Counted from the stretch's first letter, positions 16,609-25,530 are shown. The stretch: DNA of 64,000 nucleotides from Streptomyces sp. P9-A2 (GCF_036634175.1 NZ_JAZIFX010000001.1:5890001-5954000), one strand, 5' to 3'. Translations and numbers: made by a program. The notes: a model not told the origin generated them from the sequence alone.

Positions 16609-17244
16609 CTACTTCGCCCGAGAGGCCGGCTGCCGATCCGCGGTCGGCGGACGGCTGCTCCGGCCGGCCGACAGCCACAGACAGATCAGCACCACCGCTC
16701 CCAGGCACCAGCCGGCCGCCACGTCCAGCGGCCAGTGGTAGCCCCGGCGCACCAGGCCGTAGGAGGCGCCGGCGACCAGGGCGGCGCAGAGCAGCAGGAG
16801 CGCGCGGCGGACCGCCGGTGAGCGCAGCAGCGGGACGAGGAGCAGGACCGCCGCACCGTAGGCGACGACGGCGGTGGCGGTGTGGCCGGACGGGTAGTAG
16901 CCGACCGCCGGGGGCACGGCAGGGGTGCCGGGGCGGTCGGTCCAGGCCTTCAGGGGCAGGACGAGCACCGGCACCAGGACCATCGCCACGGCTCCGGCCG
17001 CGGGCGGCAGCCACCAGCGGTCCCGGCCCACGGCACGCCCCCGCCACGCGGCACACGCCAGGGCGGCCACCAGGACGGGCACGGCCACCTCGATGTTGCC
17101 GAGGTCGGCGAGCAGCTCGGAGGCCCGGTCCGGTCGGACGAGTGCCCTGCTCAGCCGTTCGTCCAGACGCACCAGGGGGCCGTCGGTGACGACCTGCCAG
17201 GTGATCAGCGCGAAGACGAGAACGGGAGGTCCGAGCAGCAGCAT
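16609..17244 (-). CDS. PAP2-superfamily membrane phosphatase
   Basis: A 211-residue PAP2-type lipid phosphatase (phosphatidate or undecaprenyl-diphosphate phosphatase-like). The three signature blocks are KAWTDRP, YYPSGHTATA and SYGLVRRGYHWPLDVAAG, on the outer face between about five to six hydrophobic helices. The C terminus is basic and short. It stands alone on the minus strand; upstream lies a 474-bp gap with several hairpins. Confidence 0.85.
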   Translation of the reverse strand: MLLLGPPVLVFALITWQVVTDGPLVRLDERLSRALVRPDRASELLADLGNIEVAVPVLVAALACAAWRGRAVGRDRWWLPPAAGAVAMVLVPVLVLPLKAWTDRPGTPAVPPAVGYYPSGHTATAVVAYGAAVLLLVPLLRSPAVRRALLLLCAALVAGASYGLVRRGYHWPLDVAAGWCLGAVVLICLWLSAGRSSRPPTADRQPASRAK

Positions 17245-17304
17245 GGTGCACAGCTTCGCATTCGCTCACGCGCGGCCGTTCGCCGTGGCAGGTCCCGGGG
17301 AACG

Positions 17305-17346
17305 CCGAAGGGCCAGTGCAAGGGGGGGTGAGCACTGGCCCTTCGG
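17305..17346. other. 15-bp perfect-stem hairpin upstream of the PAP2 gene
   Basis: CCGAAGGGCCAGTGC (17305-17319) pairs perfectly with GCACTGGCCCTTCGG (17332-17346) across a 12-nt loop. It lies 60 nt upstream of the PAP2 start and 370 nt past the gabT stop, so it does not close a known gene. It may end an unannotated transcript or be an attenuator in the PAP2 leader. Confidence 0.6.
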
Positions 17347-17518
17347 GGAACGGCCTGCCGCGCATGACGCGTGGGCTGCCGTCCGGATCGGAACGCCGCG
17401 CGCCCCGGGGGGTTTGGGGCGGGCGGCCGTCCGATCGTGAGGAGACCCGAAACCCGGGGGCTCCGGTTGTGTGCGCGAAGGCACGACCAGGGCGAAGCTG
17501 GGGAGGCCTCGGCCCGTA

Positions 17519-17542
17519 CCGCTCACAGTTCCCCGTGAGCGG
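17519..17542. other. 8-bp hairpin in the PAP2-gabT gap
   Basis: CCGCTCAC and GTGAGCGG flank an 8-nt loop. With the hairpins at 17305 and 17663 it makes three stable stem-loops in a gap without a credible gene. Confidence 0.45.
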
Positions 17543-17662
17543 GTGTATCTCTTGTCCCGGTAGAACCTACGGCAGGGGGTGGGCCCGCGACAGGCCCAAC
17601 AGGCTCCCGCCATCCACCCCGCACACGTTCTTCACACGCTTCGCCACTCGCGTCCCGGCGCT

Positions 17663-17693
17663 GCCGTCGGGACGGCCCACCCGCCCCGACGGC
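17663..17693 (-). terminator. gabT terminator
   Basis: GCCGTCGGG (17663-17671) and CCCGACGGC (17685-17693) form a perfect 9-bp stem 25 nt beyond the gabT stop. Confidence 0.6.
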
Positions 17694-17718
17694 GGCTCGG
17701 ATGTGCGCGAACGCCTGT

Positions 17719-19053
17719 TCAGAGGCGTGTGAACGCCTGCTCGAGGATGTCCAGTCCCTCGTTCAGCAGGTCCTCGCCGATGACCAGCGGTGGCAGGAAG
17801 CGCAGGACGTTGCCGTAGGTGCCACAGGTCAGGACCAGCAGACCCTCCCGCTGGCAGGCCTTGGCCAGCGCGGCCGTCGCCTCCGCGTCCGGCTCCTTGG
17901 TGGTGCGGTCCTTGACCAGCTCGATGGCGATCATGGCGCCCCGGCCGCGGATGTCGCCGATGAGGTCGAACTTCTCGGCCATCGCGGTCAGGCGGGTCTT
18001 CATGACCGTCTCGATCGCCTTCGCCCTGGCGTTGAGGTCCAGCTCCTTCATCGTCTCGATGGAGCCGAGCGCGCCCGCGCAGGCCACCGGGTTGCCGCCG
18101 TAGGTGCCGCCGAGGCCGCCGGAGTGGGCCGCGTCCATGATCTCGGCGCGTCCGGTCACGGCGGAGAGCGGAAGCCCGCCGGCGATTCCCTTCGCGGTCG
18201 TGATCAGGTCCGGGACGATGCCCTCGTCCTCGCAGGCGAACCACTGACCGGTGCGGCAGAAGCCGGACTGGATCTCGTCGGCGACGAACACGATGCCGTT
18301 GTCCGCGGCGAACTCGCTGATCGCGGGCAGGAAGCCCTTGGCCGGCTCGATGAAGCCGCCCTCGCCGAGGACCGGCTCGATGACGATCGCGGCCACGTTC
18401 TGAGCGCCGACCTGCTTGGAGATCTGGTCGATGGCCTGGGCGGCGGCCTCCGGGCCCGCCTGCTCGGCGCCGGTCGGCCAGCGGTAGCCGTAGGCGACCG
18501 GAACGCGGTACACCTCGGGCGCGAACGGGCCGAAGCCCTGCTTGTAGGGCATGTTCTTCGAGGTCAGCGCCATGGTGAGGTTGGTGCGGCCGTGGTAGCC
18601 GTGGTCGAACACCACGACCGCCTGCCGCTTGGTGTAGGCCCGCGCGATCTTGACGGCGTTCTCGACGGCCTCGGCGCCGCTGTTGAACAGGGCCGACTTC
18701 TTGGCGTGGTCGCCCGGGGTCAGCTCGGCGAGCGCCTCGGCCACGGCCACGTACCCCTCGTACGGCGTGACCATGAAACAGGTGTGCGTGAAGTCGGCGA
18801 GCTGGGCGGTGGCACGGCGCACGACGGCCTCGGCGGAGGCGCCGACCGAGGTCACCGCGATGCCCGAGCCGAAGTCGATCAGCCGGTTGCCGTCGACGTC
18901 CTCGATGATCCCGCCGCCCGCGCGCGCGGCGAACACGGGCAGTACGGAGCCCACGCCCTGGGCGACCGCGGCGGTACGGCGGGCCTGCAGTTCCTGCGAC
19001 TTCGGGCCCGGGATGGCGGTGACGACGCGGCGCTCCTGCGGAAGTGCGGTCAT
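17719..19053 (-). CDS. gabT: 4-aminobutyrate aminotransferase
   Basis: A 444-residue class III PLP aminotransferase that converts GABA and 2-oxoglutarate to succinate semialdehyde and glutamate. The motifs are NSGAEAVENAVKIARAY (phosphate site), DHGYHGRTNLTMALTSK, FVADEIQSGFCRTG (PLP-ring Asp) and TTAKGIAGGLPLSAV with Schiff-base lysine K288. Length and the GGTYGGNPVACAGAL element match bacterial GabT. The ATG at 19053 starts a protein beginning TALPQERRVVTAIPGPKS, as in actinobacterial homologues. It consumes the GABA produced by the two upstream dehydrogenases; the succinate-semialdehyde-type dehydrogenase lies 5 kb away. Confidence 0.93.
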   Translation of the reverse strand: MTALPQERRVVTAIPGPKSQELQARRTAAVAQGVGSVLPVFAARAGGGIIEDVDGNRLIDFGSGIAVTSVGASAEAVVRRATAQLADFTHTCFMVTPYEGYVAVAEALAELTPGDHAKKSALFNSGAEAVENAVKIARAYTKRQAVVVFDHGYHGRTNLTMALTSKNMPYKQGFGPFAPEVYRVPVAYGYRWPTGAEQAGPEAAAQAIDQISKQVGAQNVAAIVIEPVLGEGGFIEPAKGFLPAISEFAADNGIVFVADEIQSGFCRTGQWFACEDEGIVPDLITTAKGIAGGLPLSAVTGRAEIMDAAHSGGLGGTYGGNPVACAGALGSIETMKELDLNARAKAIETVMKTRLTAMAEKFDLIGDIRGRGAMIAIELVKDRTTKEPDAEATAALAKACQREGLLVLTCGTYGNVLRFLPPLVIGEDLLNEGLDILEQAFTRL

Positions 19054-19261
19054 GGGGGGCTCCTGGGGGGTGTAACGGACACGTGCCTTCTTTTCTCGCA
19101 GGCTAGGACGGGGAAGGGAGACTGGGCATGCTCCATGTGGGCGTTGTCCGGGGGACCGGGTTGTCCGGTGTGGACATAGCGGGGGGCCGGGGCGGGGGAG
19201 GGGCGGCGGATGCGAGGGGTGGCCCGGGGCGAGGCGGGTAGGCGGCGGTCGTGTCCCTTTT

Positions 19262-19580
19262 CGTGGTGCAGCCGATCAGGCACTGCCTCCTCCGCCCCGA
19301 GAGCGACGGGCACGACCCCGCTGCCGGCGGCGCGACGGTCTTCGCCGGTCGTGACTCCAGAGCCCCTGACCAGGGCGCTGACAACGGCGATCAGCTCCGC
19401 GACCCGGGCGTTCCGCTTACGACCTCACCGCGATGGGGAGCCCGCTCACTGTCGCGGGTGAGGTCGTTAGGGTCTGCCGGAGAACAACATGCGGGTGGGC
19501 GGCGCGCTGACCTGCGACATCAAGTCCAGAAACCCACAAGTTGTTTCTCTGCACGCCCTTACTCGATCGGCTGCACCACG
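19262..19580. mobile_element. Nested inverted-repeat element, possible MITE or IS remnant
   Basis: CGTGGTGCAGCCGATC (19262-19277) is repeated inverted and perfectly as GATCGGCTGCACCACG (19565-19580), bounding 319 bp. Inside, ACGACCTCACCGCGA (19419-19433) is inverted as TCGCGGGTGAGGTCGT (19452-19467) with one extra G. The right part (19530-19560) is AT-richer than its surroundings. No target-site duplication and no transposase frame is seen, so the label is tentative. It occupies most of the 725-bp divergent gap between gabT and the VirD4-like gene. Confidence 0.4.
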
Positions 19581-19778
19581 TGGCGGGACGCCATCCAGGC
19601 GGCGCGCGGTGACGGCCGGAAACCGCGCGGGATCCGGCGCGGGATTCGACCCGGGCCCGGCACCGTGTGAAGTGCCGTCATGGCCCGACCCGGCCGGGTG
19701 AACGGTGAACTCGCCCTGCCGGGGCGTTAGATTGGCTCGCTGACGGTGAACGGCGCGGCTGCTCAGGGGGCAAGGGCG

Positions 19779-21917
19779 ATGGACGGCGACGGGACGCAGG
19801 ACGCGCGGGGTACGCATGCGAACCCGGTGCCGCGCCCTGCCGGGCCACCAAAGGTGCCCTCGGCGCCCCCGAGGCCGGCCGGGGCACCGGGCATGCCACC
19901 CCTGCCGGACGGGTCGGCGTTCCTGACCTGGCTGCGCACACCCCGCCCGGAGGCACTGCCCGGCGTATGGCGCTTCGGCCACCGGCCGCGCCCGGAGGAG
20001 GAACCGGAGCGCATTCCGGGGCGGCAGCTGTTCAGCGGGGCCCTGATCGCCTTCCTGGTGGGCTGGCTGATCTGGTCGCTGCTGTGGAACGGCTACCTGG
20101 GCACCTGGTGGCTGCTGCCTCTGTACGCGATGATCCCCGACTCGTGGGTCGAACCCCACAGCTTCGCCGCCGTCGTGGTGGTCTACGCCTACTACGTGCT
20201 GATCGCGGGCCTCATCATGGTCGGTGTGGGCCGGCTCGGCCGCTGGGGCGAGATCTGGCGGCGCTACGGGCCACCCGCCTGGCGTCGCACCCCCCGGGCC
20301 GCCGAGCGCCCGCCGGCCCCCGAGGACGACCCCGCCACCTGGCCCGCGCTGCGTGCCGTCGGTGCCGCCGACGCGGCGGACCGGCTCGCGGCCGACGCGC
20401 GCGCCGGGCTGATGCGGGACGTCGACCACGCCCGCATCACCCGCGCCTGGCAGGGCGTGCAAAGCGGCCGGCACCCTCTCGAGACCTTCACCGGCACGGT
20501 GCTCGGCCATGGCGCCGCCGCCTGCCCGCATCCGTCCGGCGCTCGCGACCTGCCCGCCCGGCAGGCCCGGCACGACCTGGTCACCGGGCAGGTGCGGCTC
20601 GGCACCGCCGCCGACGATGTCCGCAACCCGTACGCCTACCGGGGCGCCGGTCTCGCCCTGAGCCCCGAACTGCTGGGCACCTCCCTGGTCGCGGTCGGAC
20701 CGGCCGGCTCCGGCAAGACCGGCGCCGTCGTCCGGCCGCTCGCCGAGTCGCTGTGCCTGCACGCGCTCGCCGGACGCGCCGCCGTGGTCGTCGTCGGCGC
20801 CGCCGGCGTGGGAGCGGGCCTGGCCGACGCGTACGACGTCGTGGTACGGATCGGCAACCCCGACTCCCTGTACGACCTCGACCTGTACGGCGGGACCACC
20901 GACCCCGACGAGGCCGCCGCCGTCCTCGCCGAGGCGCTGGTCGGCGACCTGGCCGACCCGCATCCCGGCAACGACAGCCGGCGCGCCACCACCGTCCTCG
21001 CCCAGTTGCTCGGCCCCTTCCGCGCGGTGCACGGCCGTTTCCCCTCCGTCCCCGAGCTGCGCGGTCTGCTCGACGGCTCACCCGGCCCGCTCGCCGAGCT
21101 GCGCCGGGGCCTGACGGAGACGGGACAGGAGTCACTGCTGCGCGAACTCGACGTCCGGGAACGGCAGATGGCGCATCCCGGTGACGTCGGCGGGGTCCTC
21201 GCCGACCGGGTGGCGCTGCTCGACCGGCCGGCTTTCGCGACGTTCTTCAAGGGCGGGGGCCTCGACGCCTCCGGGCAGTCCCGGCCCTTCACCCTCAAGG
21301 CACTGGACCACCCCGTACGGGTCCGGATCGACCTGCCCGCGCGGGGCCACGCCGACGCGTCGCGGGTGCTGGCGCGGCTCGTCCTCGCCCAGTTCACGGC
21401 GAGTGTGACGGAGCGCGAGGACCGGTCCCTGTTCGCCTGCCTGGTACTGGACGACGCGACCGGCGTCATCACCCCCGAGGCCGTACGCGGCATCCAGCGG
21501 CTGCGGTCGGCCAACGCCGGGGCCGTGCTCACCCTGCGCACCCTGGACGACGTGGCGAGGCCACTGCGCGGACCCCTGCTCGGGACCGTCGGGTGCAGGA
21601 TGGCGCTGGCCGGGCTCACCCCGTGGGACGGGCAGGACTTCGCCGAGGTCTGGGGCAAGGAGTGGACCGAGGCACGGGACGTCACCGACCGGCAGATCAT
21701 CGCGGAGAGCCCGGCGGGCAAGGCCTGGCACGCGGTGCGGCGGGCCATCACCGGCAAGGCGCCGACCGCGCGGGCGGTCACCGTACGGCAGGTCGAGCGG
21801 GAGCGGTGGTCCGCGTCCGAACTCGCGCACGCGATGCCGGCCGGGCACGCGGTGTTGTCCCTGACCGATGTCCGGGGCGAGCACGCGCCGCCGCTGCTGG
21901 TCGACCTGCGGGGCTGA
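19779..21917 (+). CDS. VirD4/TraG-like membrane-anchored P-loop ATPase (orphan)
   Basis: A 712-residue protein: a Pro-rich N terminus (1-70), two transmembrane segments at about 84-104 and 130-151, then a large cytosolic ATPase. Walker A is GPAGSGKTGAV (from residue 307) and Walker B is LFACLVLDDATG (about 553-564). The segments AGLALSPELLGTSLVAVGPA and LRSANAGAVLTLRTLDDV are as in type IV coupling-protein/FtsK-HerA-like ATPases. Such proteins pump DNA or protein across membranes in conjugation or secretion. The ATG at 19779 follows AGGGGGC with suitable spacing; a GTG at 19746 lacks a ribosome binding site. No relaxase or other transfer gene is nearby, so its partner and substrate are unknown. 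Confidence 0.72.
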   Translation: MDGDGTQDARGTHANPVPRPAGPPKVPSAPPRPAGAPGMPPLPDGSAFLTWLRTPRPEALPGVWRFGHRPRPEEEPERIPGRQLFSGALIAFLVGWLIWSLLWNGYLGTWWLLPLYAMIPDSWVEPHSFAAVVVVYAYYVLIAGLIMVGVGRLGRWGEIWRRYGPPAWRRTPRAAERPPAPEDDPATWPALRAVGAADAADRLAADARAGLMRDVDHARITRAWQGVQSGRHPLETFTGTVLGHGAAACPHPSGARDLPARQARHDLVTGQVRLGTAADDVRNPYAYRGAGLALSPELLGTSLVAVGPAGSGKTGAVVRPLAESLCLHALAGRAAVVVVGAAGVGAGLADAYDVVVRIGNPDSLYDLDLYGGTTDPDEAAAVLAEALVGDLADPHPGNDSRRATTVLAQLLGPFRAVHGRFPSVPELRGLLDGSPGPLAELRRGLTETGQESLLRELDVRERQMAHPGDVGGVLADRVALLDRPAFATFFKGGGLDASGQSRPFTLKALDHPVRVRIDLPARGHADASRVLARLVLAQFTASVTEREDRSLFACLVLDDATGVITPEAVRGIQRLRSANAGAVLTLRTLDDVARPLRGPLLGTVGCRMALAGLTPWDGQDFAEVWGKEWTEARDVTDRQIIAESPAGKAWHAVRRAITGKAPTARAVTVRQVERERWSASELAHAMPAGHAVLSLTDVRGEHAPPLLVDLRG

Positions 21918-22053
21918 GGGGCGTGCCGTCCGTACCGGGCGGCACGGCTCGGGGCGGTCGGTTCGCGGCGGGTGGGCGAACGCCGGGAGCGGAGCACACG
22001 CGGCGGCGCGGTGTGCATACGGTGAGGCAGAATCGATAGGGGTCGTTCATACG

Positions 22054-22070
22054 TGACGGCCAAAACGTCA
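22054..22070. promoter_or_regulatory. TGACG-N7-CGTCA dyad upstream of pucR-type gene
   Basis: TGACG (22054-22058) and CGTCA (22066-22070) flank an AT-rich centre 83 nt upstream of the PucR-family start. It may be an autoregulatory operator; the assignment rests only on symmetry and position. Confidence 0.3.
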
Positions 22071-22152
22071 TATCACTCACCGACTCACTCACCGCCCCGG
22101 CCGCCGACTCGGCCACCCGACCGGCCGTTCCCGCCGTCGACCTGAAGGCGCC

Positions 22153-23766
22153 ATGCCCCTGACGCTCGCTTCGCTCGCACACCACTCCGCGCTCAAGCTG
22201 ACCGTGCGCGCGGGTGAGGACGGCCTCGACGTGCCGGTCCGCTGGGCGCATGCCAGCGAGCTGGCCGACCCGGTGCCCTACATGGAGGGCGGCGAGCTGC
22301 TGCTCATCACCGCGCTCAAGCTGGACGCGGAGGACGCGGCGGCGATGCGCCGCTATGTGAAGCGGCTGGTGGAGGCGGGGGTGGTCGGCCTCGGCTTCGC
22401 CGTCGGTGTCCACTACGAGGACATCCCCGGGGCACTGGTCGAGGCCGCGCGCGAGGAGGGGCTGCCGCTCCTGGAGGTGCCGCGCCGCACGCCCTTCCTG
22501 GCGATCAGCAAGGCCGTCTCCGCAGCCGTCGCGGCCGACCAGTACCGCGCGGTGACCGCGGGCTTCGCGGCCCAGCGGGAGCTGACCCGGCAGGCGCTGG
22601 CCGGCGGGCCCGAGGGTCTGCTGGCCGCGCTCGCCGCCCAGGTCGACGGATGGGCCGCGCTGTACGACGCCTCGGGCGCCGTCGTCGCCACGGCACCGGA
22701 GTGGGCCGTGCGGCGCGCCGCACGGCTCACGGCCGACGTGCGGCGGCTGCGGGAACGGGCCGCGCCCGCCTCGTCGGTCGTCGCCGGGCCACAGGACGAC
22801 GACCGGGTCGAACTGCACTCCCTCGGCACCGGCCGGCGCCCCCGGGCCGCGCTCGCCGTCGGCACCGCGGCGGCGCTCGGCACCGCCGCGCGGTACGCCG
22901 TCCACTCCGCCGTCGCACTGCTCACCCTGACCACGGAACGCTCCCGTTCTCTGCACGCCGCCGAACAGCGGATCGGGGCCGCCGTCCTGCGCATGCTGCT
23001 CGCCGGTGAGCCGGACCACGCCCGCGCGGTGGCCGGACACCTGTACGGAGGCCTCCTGGACGCGCCCTTCCGGATCGTCGTGGCCGAGACGGGCACGGCG
23101 CCCGCCGCACGCGCCCAGGGCGAACCGAACGGCGACGCCCTCGGTGCGCTCGAGGAGGCCGTGGAGTCCGCCGCCGCCCGCTCCGGCGAGGCGGTCCTGG
23201 TGGTGCCGGACGGCGAGCGGCTGGTGGTGCTGGCCGCCGACGGCGGCGCGGCCGTGGCCGCGTGCCGCGACCACGCGGCGGCCCTGGAGGCCGTACGGGG
23301 CGCCGGGGGAGTCCACGAACCCCTGGTGGGCGCCGACGAGGACGAACTGGTCGTGGGACTCTCCGCACCGGTCGGCCCCATAGCCGCCTCCGCCGCATAC
23401 AAGCAGGCCGGACAGGCGCTGTCGGTGGCCAGGAGACGGGGGCGGGTACTGGTGGAACACGAGCAGATGGCCGCCGGGTCCGTGGTGCCGCTGCTCGCGG
23501 ACGACGCCGTCCGCGCCTTCGCCGACGGACTGCTGCGGCCGTTGAACGAACACGACGCGACCGGGCGCGGCGACCTCGTCGCCTCGCTGCGCGCGTGGCT
23601 CTCCCGGCACGGGCAGTGGGACGCCGCGGCGGCCGACCTCGGCGTGCACCGCCACACCCTGCGCTACCGCATGCGCCGGGTCGAGGAGATCCTCGGCCGC
23701 TCCCTGGACGACCCGGACGTCCGCATGGAGCTGTGGCTGGCGCTGAAGGCGACGTCGTCCGACTGA
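22153..23766 (+). CDS. PucR-family transcriptional regulator
   Basis: A 537-residue regulator. The N-terminal PucR domain (about residues 5-130) contains VRWAHASELADPVPYMEGGELLLIT. A central GGDEF-like/CdaR-type region follows (about 290-420), and a C-terminal HTH_30 domain at about 465-525 reads LVASLRAWLSRHGQWDAAAADLGVHRHTLRYRMRRVEEI. Members often activate purine, amine or GABA catabolic genes in response to a metabolite. The aldehyde dehydrogenase gene follows 154 nt downstream on the same strand, so it is the obvious target, with gabT also plausible. The ATG start is 12 nt after the segment GACCTGAAGGCGCC. Confidence 0.87.
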   Translation: MPLTLASLAHHSALKLTVRAGEDGLDVPVRWAHASELADPVPYMEGGELLLITALKLDAEDAAAMRRYVKRLVEAGVVGLGFAVGVHYEDIPGALVEAAREEGLPLLEVPRRTPFLAISKAVSAAVAADQYRAVTAGFAAQRELTRQALAGGPEGLLAALAAQVDGWAALYDASGAVVATAPEWAVRRAARLTADVRRLRERAAPASSVVAGPQDDDRVELHSLGTGRRPRAALAVGTAAALGTAARYAVHSAVALLTLTTERSRSLHAAEQRIGAAVLRMLLAGEPDHARAVAGHLYGGLLDAPFRIVVAETGTAPAARAQGEPNGDALGALEEAVESAAARSGEAVLVVPDGERLVVLAADGGAAVAACRDHAAALEAVRGAGGVHEPLVGADEDELVVGLSAPVGPIAASAAYKQAGQALSVARRRGRVLVEHEQMAAGSVVPLLADDAVRAFADGLLRPLNEHDATGRGDLVASLRAWLSRHGQWDAAAADLGVHRHTLRYRMRRVEEILGRSLDDPDVRMELWLALKATSSD

Positions 23767-23920
23767 CGGGGTGTCCGACCGGCGGCCGCCGATCCGCCAA
23801 AGCGGCGCGCTCGGGGAACCGACTGCTACGGCTCGGACAAACGCCCCGTCGTCGGCACGCCCCTACGGTGGACGTGACAGGCCAAGCACCCACCCCCAAC
23901 GCGGAAGGGCCGGGATTCCC

Positions 23921-25381
23921 ATGCCCCAGAAAGACACGGCGGCCACCCACGCCTTCTGGCTCGCCGGCCGCCAGGCCACCGGCGAGGCCTCCTTCGACGT
24001 CACCTCCCCGTGGGACGGCCGGGTCGTCGGCACGGTGAGCGTGCCCACCGACGCCCAGGTCGAAGAGGCCGTGGCCGCCGCGTACGCCGCACGGGACGCG
24101 TTCGCGGCCACTCCCGCCCATGTCCGCGCCGCCGCCCTCGACCACGTCGGCCGGCAGCTCGTCGAGCGCACCGAGGACATCGCCCGGCTGATCTCCGCCG
24201 AGAACGGCAAGCCGATCAAGTGGGCACGCGGCGAGGTCGGCCGGGCCGTGTCGGTGTTCCGGTTCGCCGCGGAGGAGGCCCGCCGGTTCAACGGCGGAGA
24301 GAGCCAGCGGCTCGACACCGACGCCGGCGGCCAGGGGCGGCTCGCCCTCACCCGGCGGTTCCCCAAGGGCGTCGTCCTGGGTATCGCGCCGTTCAACTTC
24401 CCGCTGAACCTGTGCGCCCACAAGATCGCCCCGGCCATCGCCGCCGGTGTCCCCATCGTCCTCAAGCCCGCCCCGGCGACCCCGCTGTCCGGGCTGCTCA
24501 TCGGCGAGCTGCTCGCCGGGACCGAACTGCCGGCCGGTTCCTGGAGCATCCTCCCGGTTCCGAACGACCGCATGCCCGCCCTGGTGCGGGACGAGCGGCT
24601 GCCGGTGATCTCCTTCACCGGTTCCGAGAAGGTCGGCTACGCGATCATGGACTCGGTGCCGCGCAAGCACTGCACCCTGGAGCTCGGCGGCAACGGCGCG
24701 GCCGTCGTCCTCGCCGACTGGGCGAGCGACGAGGACCTGGACCGGGCCGCGCAGCGCATCGCCGCCTTCTCCAACTACCAGGGCGGCCAGTCCTGCATCT
24801 CCGTGCAGCGGGTCATCGCCGACACCACCGTGTACGACAGGCTGCTGCCGCGCATCGTCGCCGCCGTGGAGGCCCAGGTCACCGGTGACCCGGCCGATGA
24901 CGCGACCGACGTCGGCCCGCTGGTCAGCCAGGACGCCGCCGAACGCGTCGAGGCATGGGTGCAGGAGGCCGTCGAGGCCGGTGCCACCGTCCTCACCGGC
25001 GGCAAGCGCGACGGCGCCTCCTACGCGCCGACCGTGCTCGCCGACGTACCGGCCGGGGTGACGATCGCCCGCGAGGAGGTCTTCGGCCCTGTCCTGACGG
25101 TGACGAAGACGGACGGCGAGGCAGCCGCCTTCGCCGCGGTCAACGACTCCAAGTACGGCCTCCAGGCGGGAGTGTTCACCCACGATCTCCAGGCTGCCTT
25201 CCGGGCCCACCGCGCCCTGGAGGTCGGTGGCGTCGTCATCGGCGACGTACCCTCCTACCGCGCCGACCAGATGCCGTACGGCGGTGTTAAGCAGTCCGGT
25301 GTGGGCCGTGAGGGCGTGAAGTTCGCGATGGACGACTACACCTATGAGCGGGTGATGGTCCTGACCGGCCTCGCTCTCTGA
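23921..25381 (+). CDS. Aldehyde dehydrogenase, likely succinate-semialdehyde type
   Basis: A 486-residue aldehyde dehydrogenase of a different subgroup from the two upstream enzymes. It has FPKGVVLGIAPFNFPLNLCAHK (cofactor site), TLELGGNGAAVV (general base) and NYQGGQSCISVQR (nucleophile C292), ending MPYGGVKQSGVGREG. The QGGQSCISVQR and APFNFPLN pattern is shared with succinate-semialdehyde, lactaldehyde and glyceraldehyde-3-phosphate (non-phosphorylating) dehydrogenases. Following a PucR regulator and near gabT, oxidation of succinate semialdehyde to succinate would complete the GABA route, but the substrate is inferred from context. The ATG is preferred over upstream in-frame codons because GGGA lies 5 nt upstream. 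Confidence 0.82.
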   Translation: MPQKDTAATHAFWLAGRQATGEASFDVTSPWDGRVVGTVSVPTDAQVEEAVAAAYAARDAFAATPAHVRAAALDHVGRQLVERTEDIARLISAENGKPIKWARGEVGRAVSVFRFAAEEARRFNGGESQRLDTDAGGQGRLALTRRFPKGVVLGIAPFNFPLNLCAHKIAPAIAAGVPIVLKPAPATPLSGLLIGELLAGTELPAGSWSILPVPNDRMPALVRDERLPVISFTGSEKVGYAIMDSVPRKHCTLELGGNGAAVVLADWASDEDLDRAAQRIAAFSNYQGGQSCISVQRVIADTTVYDRLLPRIVAAVEAQVTGDPADDATDVGPLVSQDAAERVEAWVQEAVEAGATVLTGGKRDGASYAPTVLADVPAGVTIAREEVFGPVLTVTKTDGEAAAFAAVNDSKYGLQAGVFTHDLQAAFRAHRALEVGGVVIGDVPSYRADQMPYGGVKQSGVGREGVKFAMDDYTYERVMVLTGLAL

Positions 25382-25458
25382 GGCAGGCGGCCTGCTCCCG
25401 GCTCTCGGGAACCGTTCCGGGGTGACCTGGCGGGTGACGCGGGAGCGTCGCCCGCGAG

Positions 25459-25492
25459 AGGCCCGGCACCGATGCCTTCCGGTGCCGGGCCT
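25459..25492. terminator. Bidirectional terminator between convergent genes
   Basis: AGGCCCGGCACCG (25459-25471) and CGGTGCCGGGCCT (25480-25492) form a perfect 13-bp stem with an 8-nt loop, followed by TT. It lies between the dehydrogenase and the convergent GH3 gene. Confidence 0.8.
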
Positions 25493-25530
25493 TTCCGGTT
25501 TCCGTGTCCGTGTTTACCTCTTCGTGTTTC

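Noticed and set aside
16229..16741. Possible gene or cobalamin-type riboswitch in the gap before the PAP2 gene
   Set aside because: No conserved riboswitch boxes could be found and the frame has no codon-position bias or motif; it also overlaps the PAP2 3' end.
17266..17732. Short frames on both strands in the gabT-PAP2 gap
   Set aside because: Low-complexity translations spanning hairpins, no ribosome binding site with good spacing, and no recognisable family.
19467..21032. 521-codon minus-strand frame opposite the VirD4-like gene
   Set aside because: Antisense shadow of the ATPase gene. Its start region lies in the inverted-repeat element but shows no transposase motif.
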